Shown here: positions 1 to 8,840 of the stretch, piece after piece
Layout: each line of letters opens with the position of its first letter
Position numbering within the stretch: position 1 is the first letter of the stretch
Source: Gammaproteobacteria bacterium 13_2_20CM_66_19
GTDB lineage: Bacteria; Pseudomonadota; Gammaproteobacteria; Steroidobacterales; Steroidobacteraceae
Length of the DNA stretch: 52,292 bases
Direction: 5' to 3'
NCBI GenBank assembly: GCA_001914695.1
Contig: MNCZ01000006.1
Location: 1-52,292 of the forward strand
Translations under genes and position numbers: made by a program
Notes under the pieces: model-generated
What the model saw: the letters and a program-made list of their open reading frames with translations, nothing else
The model's database searches: none
What the model was told of the DNA's origin: nothing

Positions 1-720
1 CTCGGCCGACTTGCGGCTGAAGCCTGCCTCACCGTTGAGAACCGGCGGGGTGAGGGGCTCGAGGACAAGGTCGACCTCGTAGCCGGGCTGCGCGGCGCGC
101 AGCGTCCAGGTGGCACCTGACACGGTCGCGCCTGAGGCGACAGCACCCGGCGCGTGCGCCGCCGGTTTGTCCGCCTTCACCGCCGCCGACGGCGCGGCTT
201 CGAGCGACCAGTCGTCGATCCATACCCGAAACGGCGCGGCCTGCGCTCCGGCGAGCGCCAGCGCCTCGCGGGAGAGTTTCCGCGCGAACCGAAATCGCCC
301 CGCGGCAACGTCCGTGAGCGCGAAGTGCGCCATGTAGATCTGCCGGGTGCGCCATGCCGAGGAAGGAGGCGGTGTGGCGACGCCGCTGACCGGGCGCTGC
401 GCCGCATCGGGCGCCGCGTCGGGCGCCGCATCGGGCGCCGCATCGGGCGCCGCTCCAGGCGCGAGCGCGAAGCGGAAGAACGTCAGCTCGAATCCGAAGC
501 GCTCCCCGGTAGCCCCTTCCAGGTTGCCGGTGACGTACCACCACTCCTGGCGAAACTCCCGATGCGGTCCATGATCGCGCGGAAACGCAAAGGCGCGCGG
601 CGACAGCGCCTGCGCAAAGCCGCCCGCCTGTGGCGTGGACCCCGCCCCACCGGCCATCGCACAGGCCACACCTGCCGCGAGCGCCGCTCCGATCGGGATC
701 CTGGCGTGGCGGCGACCCAT
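1..720 (-). CDS. AttH/CrtC-like lipocalin-fold hydrolase, 3' end outside the window
   Basis: The reading frame is open from an ATG at 720 to the window edge (240 codons seen). A signal-like N-terminus (Arg-rich, then a small hydrophobic stretch, residues 1-35) is followed by the hallmark DHGPHREFRQEWWYVTGNL at about residues 50-68, typical of the AttH / carotenoid 1,2-hydratase (CrtC) superfamily of secreted lipocalin-like proteins. Its ATG shares one base with the TGA of the upstream permease, so it is the third gene of an ATPase-permease-AttH operon. Such proteins recur beside YbbAP/LolCDE-like exporters; a role in handling a lipid or hydrophobic exported molecule is inference. A fourfold Ala-Pro-Asp-Ala repeat interrupts the domain. 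Confidence 0.85.
   Translation of the reverse strand, partial: MGRRHARIPIGAALAAGVACAMAGGAGSTPQAGGFAQALSPRAFAFPRDHGPHREFRQEWWYVTGNLEGATGERFGFELTFFRFALAPGAAPDAAPDAAPDAAPDAAQRPVSGVATPPPSSAWRTRQIYMAHFALTDVAAGRFRFARKLSREALALAGAQAAPFRVWIDDWSLEAAPSAAVKADKPAAHAPGAVASGATVSGATWTLRAAQPGYEVDLVLEPLTPPVLNGEAGFSRKSAE
404..451 (-). repeat. Four tandem 12-bp repeats inside the AttH-like gene
   Basis: Four consecutive 12-bp units (gcatcgggcgcc on the plus strand, one unit with a single change) encode repeated Ala-Pro-Asp-Ala on the minus strand. They lie in what should be a loop between strands of the lipocalin-like domain, and could vary in copy number by slippage. Confidence 0.85.
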
Positions 721-3262
721 CACTCTTCCCGCATCCCCGGCGCGAGCGGGGCGCGCGCGCTGCGCCAGGCGGGGTACGCGCCCGCCGCCAGCGACGCGCC
801 GAGCGCGAGCCACAGCGCGTCGAGGAACTGCGCGGGCGACAGGTGCAGATCGATCTGCCAGCCGAAGGCGCGGCGGTTGATGACCTCCGTCAGCACCATT
901 GCGGTCAGCAGCCCCGCCGGAATCGCGGCGGCGAGCGCCGCGATTCCCATGAAGACGGTCTGCGCCAGCACGAGGAGCGCCGTGCTCCGCGGCGTAAGCC
1001 CGAGCGAGCGGAGGACCGCGAGCTCCCGCGAGCGCTGCAGTTCCCAGGCGAGCAGCGCACTCACCAGCCCCACCGCGGCCACTCCCGCGGCCAGCCAGTA
1101 GAGCACCCGCGTGATGACGAAGGTGCGGTCGAAGATGCGCATCGAGAGCGCGCGAATGTCGGCGTTGGAGCGGATGAAGAGCGCCTGCCGGCCGCGCGCC
1201 GCCGCGCGCAGCACGCCGGCCGCCACCCGTGCCTCGACTCCCGGGGCGAGATAGATTCCGAGCCCGCTGATCGAGTCGTCGTCCCAGAGCCGCCGGTACT
1301 CGTCGAGCCCCATCAGCACCTCGCCGCGGTCGTTGCCGTACTCGCGGTACACACCGGCCACCGGGAAGGCGCGAGGTCCCGAGGCCGTGGTGAGAGTGAG
1401 CGTGTCATGCGGCGCGAGTTGGAGCCGCCAGGCGAGGGGTTCGGAGATGAGGATCGCGCCGCGCGCGAACTCTCGCCACGCGCTCGTCGCGCTCGCTTGC
1501 GTGAATCGCACGCCCGCGTAACTCTCGGGCGCGAGCCTGACCGCGTTCACATCCAGCGGGCCGTGCGGCGAGGGAACCACGACCCGGCGGCTCTCGCTGT
1601 GAGTGCGCACGGCGGGCACGGCGAGGAGGGAGCGCACGACCTCGGGGTCGAGCCTTCGCCCGGAGTCCTCCCCCGCGGCTGGAGCGCTGACGTAGACGTC
1701 CGCGCGCAGCGCCTGAATGAGCCACTCACGGAGCGATTCCCGGAAGCTCTGCACCATGATCGCGACACCGATCATCGCGGTGAGCGCCATGCCGAGCGCG
1801 GCGACGGCCACCCCCGTGCGGCTGAGCGAACCGGCGATGTCCCGGCAGGCGAGCCGCGCCACCGGACCGAGCCGCACCGAGAGCCTTGCCGCGGCCAGCG
1901 CCAGGGCTCTAAGCGCCGCCGGCGTCACCGCCGCGACGCCGAGGAGCAGCATGAAGAGCGTCGCGAAGCCGGCGAGAAGGCTGCGACCGGAGACCCAGAC
2001 CAGCAAGCCCGCCCCCGCGGCGAGCGAGGCGCCGACGACGAGCAGCGACCGCGCCAGGTGCAGCGCCCGCCTCTCGAGCACCGAGCGCGAGAGCCCGAGC
2101 TGCGGCGCGCTCGCCGCGACCTCGAGGGCCGGGAGCAGTGCCGCGGCGAGCGCAGTCAGCACCCCGCCGCCCGCGGCAGCGACCAGCGAGACAGCCGGAA
2201 CGCTCATCTCCCTCACCGCCACGACGAAATAGAGATCGTTGATGGTCTGCGACACGAGGCCGACGAGCCCTCGCCCCATCACGAGTCCGAGCAGCACGCC
2301 GCAGACCGCGCCGACGATGCCGAGCGCCGCGGCCTCCGCGAGCACGAGTCCGAGCACCTGGCCACGGGTGGCCCCGAGTGCGCGCAGCACGGCCATGATC
2401 GGGCGGCGCTGCAGCACGGCGAAGCTCACCGCGCCGTAGATCAGAAACGCGCCCACCAGGAGCGCCAGCAGGCTCATGGCCTTGAGATTGGTCGTGAACG
2501 CGTCCGTCATGGCGAGCGTCTCGCGAAGCTGCGCGCGCGTGGCGCGCAGCTCGAGACTGGGAAGCAGCTGCATGCGGAGTCGCGCGAGGAGCTCTTCGCC
2601 CGGCGCGCCCGCGGGCAGGCGCACATCGATCCGCGAGAGCCTTCCGGTGGCGCCCAGCCACTCCTGCGCCTGAGCGATGTCGGTCAGCAGCACCCCGTCG
2701 AGGCCCGGGCCGGCCCCGGCCGCTTGGGCGATGAGCGTGGCGGATCGCGGCACGCCGCCCACGCGAAGCTCGAGGCGGCGGCCCGTCGCGAGCCCGAGTT
2801 CGGAAGCGGCGGTCGCGCTCATGACCACGGCGCCCGGCTCGGTCAGCCAGTCCCGCAGCGTGTCGAGGCCGTCGGTCGCCGGATCCGGCACACCGGGTGC
2901 GCGCCCTTCGCCTGCGAGCTCGAGGGCCGCAAAAGGATCAACACCGACCAGCTGCATCGTTCGCTCGCCGATGGCGACATAGCCCGCGAGCACCGGCGCG
3001 AAAAGCGGCGGCGAGCGTCCGAATGACTGCGCGCGCAGCCGCACGTACAGCCGCTCATCGATACCGCGCGGACCGCCAGTGATCTGATGCGTAGCGGGGC
3101 CATTCACGGCCTCGAGCGAGAGCTCGAATGCGCGCCGCGAGCTCTCCGTCGCCACCTCCACCGCCACGATCGTGCCGACCCCGAGCGCGAGCCCGACCAG
3201 CGCGAGCGCCAGCTGCGCCGGGTGGCGCAGCAGATGCCGCACGCCCGCCTGGTGCAGCGCGT

Positions 3263-3266
<4 letters not shown>
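720..3266 (-). CDS. FtsX-like ABC transporter permease (YbbP type)
   Basis: 848 residues with the duplicated FtsX/MacB-PCD layout: one N-terminal membrane segment (about 15-40), a large periplasmic domain, a cluster of three segments around 245-380, further segments around 400-460, a second periplasmic domain, and a C-terminal three-helix FtsX block (about 715-840). The length and about ten predicted segments fit YbbP-like permeases of type VII ABC systems rather than the ~400-residue LolC/LolE. It overlaps the ATPase gene upstream by 4 bases (ATGA), showing translational coupling. By family, such permeases use ATP hydrolysis to move or extract envelope substrates without forming a classical channel; the substrate here is unknown. 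Confidence 0.9.
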
Positions 3267-3958
<692 letters not shown>

Positions 3959-4105
3959 GGCTGGCTAAAATTCGGAAACGGCTCGCAAATCCGGGGTTTC
4001 ACGGCAAAAAAGTGAGCGCGCGGGTCGTTAATGGGCCAAACTCCCCACCCGCTGCGGCTCCCAAGCCGTGCCGTGCACGGCCCGCATGCGCTCGAAGGGT
4101 AACCC

Positions 4106-4951
4106 ATGACACTGCCAGCGCCGCGCCGCGGCCGCACCCACCTCATCGTCAACACCGCTGCCATCGCCGTGCTCATTGGCGGCGCGACGCTCGCGGCTGC
4201 GGAGGAGCCCGCCGCGGGGGCCACCACGGCTGCGGCGCCCGCCGCTCCCGCGAAAAAGGCTCCGGCGAAGACCGGCGCCGCCAAGGAGGCATCCGCGAAG
4301 GCGGGCTCCGCCAGTTACAGCGTCGGCGTGTCGATGGGCGAGCAGCTGCGCGGCAGCGGCGTGACGCCTGCGCTGATCAACCCGCAGGAGCTCGCGCAGG
4401 GCGTGCGCGACGCGGTTGGCGGCAAGGCTTCGCTCACCGACAAGGATCGCGAGAACATCCGCAACCTGGTGAACGCGGTCGGCGAGTCCAATCATGCCGC
4501 AGCCGTCAAGTTCCTGGCCGAGAACGGCAAGAAGCCCAACGTGGTCACGACCGCGAGCGGCCTGCAGTACAAAGTGCTGAATGCCGGCAACGGGGAGTCG
4601 CCCAAGAAGACCGACGAGGTCACGGTGAACTACCGCGGGTCGCTGCTCAACGGCACCGAATTCGACAGCAGCTACCGGCGCGGTCAGCCGGCGACGTTCC
4701 CGGTGAGCGGCGTCATTCCCGGCTGGACCGAGGCGCTCGGCCTCATGAAGCCGGGAGCCAAGTGGGAGCTGTTCGTGCCGCCGCAGCTGGCCTATGACAT
4801 GCAGTCCCGGCCGCCGATTCCGCCGGGCTCGCTGCTGATCTTCGAGGTCGAGCTGCTGAGCGTGAAGGGGGCCGCCACGCCGGCGCCGCCCACCTCGTCC
4901 GCGTCTCCCGCTCCGGCGCAACCGGCAACTCCCTCGCAGCCCCCGAAGTGA
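4106..4951 (+). CDS. FKBP-type peptidyl-prolyl cis-trans isomerase, exported
   Basis: 281 residues. A twin-Arg-containing N-terminus and hydrophobic segment (about 11-32) form a signal peptide, followed by an Ala/Lys-rich linker. The FKBP N-terminal dimerisation region (about 70-140) precedes the catalytic FKBP domain (about 148-253) with VTVNYRGSLLNGTEFDSS, FPVSGVIPGWTEAL and the C-terminal IFEVELLSV. This is the FkpA/Mip layout: periplasmic proline isomerase and chaperone. The tail after 255 is a Pro/Ala-rich extension. A GGGTAA-type ribosome site (aagggtaaccc) precedes the ATG. Confidence 0.92.
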   Translation: MTLPAPRRGRTHLIVNTAAIAVLIGGATLAAAEEPAAGATTAAAPAAPAKKAPAKTGAAKEASAKAGSASYSVGVSMGEQLRGSGVTPALINPQELAQGVRDAVGGKASLTDKDRENIRNLVNAVGESNHAAAVKFLAENGKKPNVVTTASGLQYKVLNAGNGESPKKTDEVTVNYRGSLLNGTEFDSSYRRGQPATFPVSGVIPGWTEALGLMKPGAKWELFVPPQLAYDMQSRPPIPPGSLLIFEVELLSVKGAATPAPPTSSASPAPAQPATPSQPPK

Positions 4952-4971
4952 GGCCACAGCCCTCGATGCGG

Positions 4972-5003
4972 GGCGCGGGCCGATGACCGCCCGCGCCTTC
5001 TTC
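4972..5003 (+). terminator. Hairpin terminator between the convergent FKBP and HIT genes
   Basis: A perfect 9-bp stem (ggcgcgggc at 4972-4980, gcccgcgcc at 4989-4997) with an 8-base loop is followed by ttcttc. It ends the FKBP transcript and overlaps the stop region of the HIT gene coming from the other side. Confidence 0.7.
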
Positions 5004-5511
5004 AGCCCTCGGCGTTCGCGCCCGGTGTGTAGCGCATCGGCTTGGTTACGCCCATGCGCGTGAGCTCGCGGAGCAGTCCCTCGGCGAGCTGCTGGCAGGA
5101 GACGCGGTCGAAGCTCGGGGCGGCGGACCAGTTGTAGGCCCAGGGCTGCGCGCCGCGCATCTCCTCCGGCTCGTCGACGTAGCGGGGGATCACGTGAGCG
5201 TGCAGCGCCGCCTCCTGGTTGCCGAAGATCGCGTAGTTGATGCGCACGGCGCCCGCCACCTTCAGCAGCGCATCGCCGAGGCGCGACATGTCGGAGAGAA
5301 AGGCCATGCGCTCCTGGGCGCCGAGCGCATTCAGGTTGGGCACGACGGGGTCGGGCAGGAGCACCGAGTAGCCGCGCACGAACTGGCGCTCGCCGAAAAC
5401 CGCCCAGCCGGAGAACAGCCGCGCGATCACGCGCGGGTCGCGCCCCTCGCGGGCGGCGATCACCTGCGCATGGATGGCGGTCAAGGGTTCCGCTGCGGCT
5501 TCGTTCTTCAT
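5002..5511 (-). CDS. HIT-family (Ap4A hydrolase-like) protein
   Basis: 169 residues. The histidine-triad region reads NQEAALHAHVIPRY: the canonical H-x-H-x-H has Ala in place of the first His, while the middle (nucleophilic) and last His remain, so catalysis is plausible. The start at 5511 is chosen because this ATG overlaps the DUF486 stop by 4 bases; a longer upstream reading exists but runs inside that gene. HIT proteins hydrolyse or transfer nucleotides from dinucleotide or AMP-linked substrates; the substrate cannot be told from sequence. Confidence 0.85.
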   Translation of the reverse strand: MKNEAAAEPLTAIHAQVIAAREGRDPRVIARLFSGWAVFGERQFVRGYSVLLPDPVVPNLNALGAQERMAFLSDMSRLGDALLKVAGAVRINYAIFGNQEAALHAHVIPRYVDEPEEMRGAQPWAYNWSAAPSFDRVSCQQLAEGLLRELTRMGVTKPMRYTPGANAEG

Positions 5512-5861
5512 GGCACGCCCGGCGAACGGAATAGGAAATATACCGCACCGAGGATACACAGGGCCGCCCAGAGGTAATCGAGCCTGAGGGGCTTCCCCAT
5601 GTACAACACGGCGAAGGGCACGAACACCCCGAGCGTGATCACCTCCTGCAGGATCTTCAGCTGCGGGAGCGACAGCTGCGTGTAGCCGATGCGGTTGCCC
5701 GGGACCTGCAGCAGATACTCGAAGAACGCGATACCCCAGCTTGCCACCGCCGCCAGGTACCAGGGGCGGTCGGCAAGGTTCTTGAGGTGCGCATACCAGG
5801 CGAACGTCATGAAGACGTTAGAGCCTACCAGCAGCAGCGTGGCGGACAGGACCGGACTCAT
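5508..5861 (-). CDS. DUF486 family small membrane protein
   Basis: 117 residues with four predicted membrane helices and the conserved family features NVFMTFAWYAHL near the N-terminus and EYLLQVPGNRIGY in the middle. DUF486 proteins are drug/metabolite-transporter-like four-helix proteins of unknown substrate. It sits between the HAD gene (11 bases upstream) and the HIT gene (ATGA overlap) in one minus-strand operon. Confidence 0.9.
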   Translation of the reverse strand: MSPVLSATLLLVGSNVFMTFAWYAHLKNLADRPWYLAAVASWGIAFFEYLLQVPGNRIGYTQLSLPQLKILQEVITLGVFVPFAVLYMGKPLRLDYLWAALCILGAVYFLFRSPGVP

Positions 5862-5872
5862 ACTTTAAGCTC

Positions 5873-6508
5873 TCAGCGCACGATCTCGAGGGCCTTGAGG
5901 GCGCTCACCGTGCTCGGGTAGCCCTGGTGCACGATGCCCTGCCAGCCGCGCGCCCGGGCGCCCTCGATGTTGTCCGCCCGATCGTCGATGAACAGCGTCG
6001 CCGCGGGCTCGAGCGCAAAACGCCGCTCTGCCTCGGCGTAGATGCCGGCGTGCGGCTTCATGACCCCGGCGAGGTAGGATGGCAGCGCCCCTTCGCCGAT
6101 TGTCTGCAGGCGGTGCTCGCGCGACAGGTGCACCCAGTGCAGGTCGCCGATGTTGGAGAGCAGGAACACCCGGTAGCGCTCGCTGAGACGATGTGCGAGA
6201 TCGACCATGGCGGGCTCGAGCTCGAACACGCTTACCCACCAGGCGTGCATCTCCTCGAGCGACACCGGCTCCCGCGCGAGCGCTGCGAGCTGCTCGAGGA
6301 GGCCGCGACCGTGCAGCCGGCCGGTCTCGTGATCGTCGAGCGCGACGCGCGCCAGCATCGAACCCCGATCGCTCACCTCGGCGCCGCGCGCGCGCAGGAA
6401 CTCGACGATCGGACCGTAGTTGAGCCGGACGAACACCCAGCCGATGTCGAACACGATATGGCGGATCGGGCGCGGCGGCGGCGCGCCGCGGGCGGCTAAG
6501 GTGGCCAC
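5873..6508 (-). CDS. HAD-superfamily hydrolase (YihX-like)
   Basis: 211 residues, GTG start at 6508 overlapping the decarboxylase gene by 13 bases. HAD motif I is VFDIGWVFV (Asp then Gly in place of the second Asp, as in YihX-type members), motif II is FLLSN, the conserved Lys is in MKPHAGIY, and motif IV is FIDDRADNIEGA. The helical cap lies at about 35-95. The family are soluble sugar-phosphate or nucleotide phosphatases; the substrate is not determinable here. Confidence 0.88.
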   Translation of the reverse strand: MATLAARGAPPPRPIRHIVFDIGWVFVRLNYGPIVEFLRARGAEVSDRGSMLARVALDDHETGRLHGRGLLEQLAALAREPVSLEEMHAWWVSVFELEPAMVDLAHRLSERYRVFLLSNIGDLHWVHLSREHRLQTIGEGALPSYLAGVMKPHAGIYAEAERRFALEPAATLFIDDRADNIEGARARGWQGIVHQGYPSTVSALKALEIVR

Positions 6509-7671
6509 GGCGCGATGCTGCCGGTGTCGCCGGGGCGCAGATTGACGGCCACGACGGTCGCTTTGGGGAAGAAGTTGAACTCGGAAGCGCTCGCCCAGGT
6601 GTAGGCGCCCATGGCGCGGCCGACGATGAGATCGCCGGGCTTCAACGGCGGCAGCATCAGGTTCTCCGCGATCACGTCAATGCTGTCGCAGGTCGGGCCC
6701 GCGAGCACCGAGGGCAGCCGCTCTTCGCCGTCGCGCAGCGGCTCGACCGGATATCGCGCGTGATCGAACAGCTGGCCGCTGTAGGAGCCGTACAGCCCGT
6801 CATCGAGGTAGTACCACCAGTGCCCCTCGCGCCGCGCGCGTCCCATCACCGACGCCACGCCGATCGCAGACGGGCCCACGATGTAGCGCCCCGGCTCGGC
6901 GATCACGCGCACGCGTGTCGGGAGCTTCGCCACCGCCACGCGCAGCGGTGCACAGAAGCGGCCGATGTCCTGCACCGGCTGCGCATAGTCGATCGGGAAG
7001 CCGCCGCCGATGTCGAGCGTGTCGAGGACGCCGAGGCGCTCGCGACGCGCCGCGGCGATCAGCTTCGCACTGGCGGTGAGCGCCTCGACGTGCTTGGTGG
7101 CATCGGCAGTCTGGGAGCCCACGTGGAAGGTGAGTCCCCGCACCCCGATACCGAGACCGGCCGCGAGCCGCGCGAGCGGCAGCACATCCTCCGGGTCGCA
7201 GCCGAACTTGCGCGACAGATCGCACACCGCGCCCGGCGCGCGGAACGACACCCGCAGCAGCAGCTCCGCCTCGCCGCTCAGGCGCGCGAACTTGCGGACC
7301 TCGTCAGGATTGTCGGCGACGAAGAGCCGCACGCCGAATGCGAGCGCGTTGGCGATGTCCTGCTCGCGCTTGATCGGGTGGGTGTGGATGCAGCGATCGG
7401 GCACCACGCCGAGCCGCTGCGCCAGGTGCACCTCGCCGCTGGTGGCGAGATCGAGATAGCCGCCCTGCTCGATCACGGTCTGCACCACGGCCGGATGCGG
7501 CATCGGCTTCAGCGCGTAGTGCAGATCGACGCCCGGCAGCGCCTTGCGGAGCTTGCGGAACTGCACGCGCACCCGCTCGCAATCGAGGATCACCAGCGGC
7601 GAGCCGAACTCCCCGACGAGGCGGCGCACTTCCGCGGGCTGGAACGGATCGATGAATCGCGGGCGGCGCAC
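6496..7671 (-). CDS. PLP-dependent ornithine/lysine decarboxylase (alanine-racemase fold)
   Basis: 391 residues, GTG start. Fold-type III PLP enzyme: the Schiff-base Lys lies in HYALKPMPH (about residue 55), the phosphate-binding glycine-rich loop in LDIGGGFP (about 219) and the C-terminal catalytic Cys-Asp in GPTCDSIDVI (about 330). These motifs and the length (~390) match eukaryote-like bacterial ornithine decarboxylases, which make putrescine from ornithine; lysine or diaminopimelate decarboxylation is less likely given the short length. It lies 9 bases after sua5. Confidence 0.88.
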   Translation of the reverse strand: MRRPRFIDPFQPAEVRRLVGEFGSPLVILDCERVRVQFRKLRKALPGVDLHYALKPMPHPAVVQTVIEQGGYLDLATSGEVHLAQRLGVVPDRCIHTHPIKREQDIANALAFGVRLFVADNPDEVRKFARLSGEAELLLRVSFRAPGAVCDLSRKFGCDPEDVLPLARLAAGLGIGVRGLTFHVGSQTADATKHVEALTASAKLIAAARRERLGVLDTLDIGGGFPIDYAQPVQDIGRFCAPLRVAVAKLPTRVRVIAEPGRYIVGPSAIGVASVMGRARREGHWWYYLDDGLYGSYSGQLFDHARYPVEPLRDGEERLPSVLAGPTCDSIDVIAENLMLPPLKPGDLIVGRAMGAYTWASASEFNFFPKATVVAVNLRPGDTGSIAPWPP

Positions 7672-7680
7672 CGAGCGGTT

Positions 7681-8700
7681 CTAAGGCAGCACCGCCATGG
7701 CACCGCTCCCGTCGTCGCTCTCGGCGACGCTCGTCGCGGCATGCACCAGGCGATCGCGGATGGCATCCCAGCGCTCCCCGTCCGGCACCGCCTGCACGAG
7801 AATGCGCCGGCACCCGGCCTTGTCGAGCGTGCGCAGGTTGGCGTAGAGGTCGCGGCCGTAGTTTTCGGGCCGGCGTCCGGCATTGATCCAGGTGGCGTAC
7901 TTGTGCGCGCGCAGCGGCAGGCGCTGGGCGAGGACCGCGACCCGCCGTCCGCCGGAGGAGGCGGCGTCCGCCTGCGCGTCGATTTCACCGGCCGGCACGA
8001 TGGTCATGTGCGTCGTGGGCGCATAGTGGGTCGGCGGGCTCCCGGGCACACGCGGCACCGGCCGGCCGTCGTCGCTGAAGAGCTCCCCCACGACCGCGCT
8101 GATCTGCGTCGCCGTGACGCTCCCCGGCCGCAGCAGCCTCACCCCGTCCCCCTCGAACGACACGATGGTCGACTCGAGCCCGATCTGGCACTCCCCGCCG
8201 TCGAGGATAACGCGCACCGCATCGCCGAGCTCCTCGCGCACGTGCTCGGCGCGGGTCGGCGACAGCCGTCCGTAGCGGTTGGCGGAGGGCGCGGCGATGC
8301 CGCCGCCGAAAGCGGTCAGCAGCTGCTGCGCCATGGGGTGCGCCGGCACTCGGATCGCGATCGTGTCCTGCCCGCCGGTGATGACGTCGTGCACGTTGGC
8401 GGCCCGCGGCATCACCATGGTGAACGGTCCCGGCCAGAAGCGCTCAGCGAGCCGCATGGCGACCTCGGGAACCTCGCGCACCCAGCGGTGCAGGAAGCGC
8501 GGACTGTCGAGATGCACGATCACCGGATGATTCGGCGGGCGTCCCTTGGCCGCGAAGATCTTCGCCACCGCGGCCGGGTTCTGGGCATTGGCGCCGAGGC
8601 CATAGACCGTCTCGGTCGCAAAGGCCACGAGCTCGCCGTCGCGCAGGGCCTGCACGGCGGACTCGATCTCGACCTGGGTAGCTCGGACGATACGAACCAT
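7681..8700 (-). CDS. L-threonylcarbamoyladenylate synthase (Sua5 type)
   Basis: 339 residues from the ATG at 8700; an in-frame ATG at 8721 is possible. The YrdC domain (about 1-200) has TVYGLGANA, KGRPPNHPVIVHL and SANRYGRLSPT; the C-terminal Sua5 domain follows a linker with GSPPTHYAP, so this is the long Sua5 form, not the short TsaC/YrdC. It makes threonylcarbamoyl-AMP from Thr, bicarbonate and ATP for the t6A modification of ANN-decoding tRNAs. First gene of the operon running down to the HIT gene. A TAGAAT hexamer lies 11 bases before the ATG. Confidence 0.93.
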   Translation of the reverse strand: MVRIVRATQVEIESAVQALRDGELVAFATETVYGLGANAQNPAAVAKIFAAKGRPPNHPVIVHLDSPRFLHRWVREVPEVAMRLAERFWPGPFTMVMPRAANVHDVITGGQDTIAIRVPAHPMAQQLLTAFGGGIAAPSANRYGRLSPTRAEHVREELGDAVRVILDGGECQIGLESTIVSFEGDGVRLLRPGSVTATQISAVVGELFSDDGRPVPRVPGSPPTHYAPTTHMTIVPAGEIDAQADAASSGGRRVAVLAQRLPLRAHKYATWINAGRRPENYGRDLYANLRTLDKAGCRRILVQAVPDGERWDAIRDRLVHAATSVAESDDGSGAMAVLP

Positions 8701-8840
8701 AAGCGAGACGAATTCTAGCAAGCCGCAGGCGGCGCAACCGGGCGTCGTTCAAAAGCATCACGCGCGTCACAGGAGCGGCTCGCGCGATAAAAAACTGTCA
8801 AACGGAAACGCGGAATGTGTTGCGGCGCGCCGACGCGCCC

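Noticed and set aside
630-3026. Plus-strand frame of 798 codons
   Set aside because: Antisense to the permease gene; Arg/Glu/His-rich composition with no domain, typical of a high-GC shadow frame.
8722-8840. Promoter with TTGACA upstream of the protease or after sua5
   Set aside because: A minus-strand TTGACA is present near 8788-8793, but no -10 sequence lies 15-19 bases downstream.
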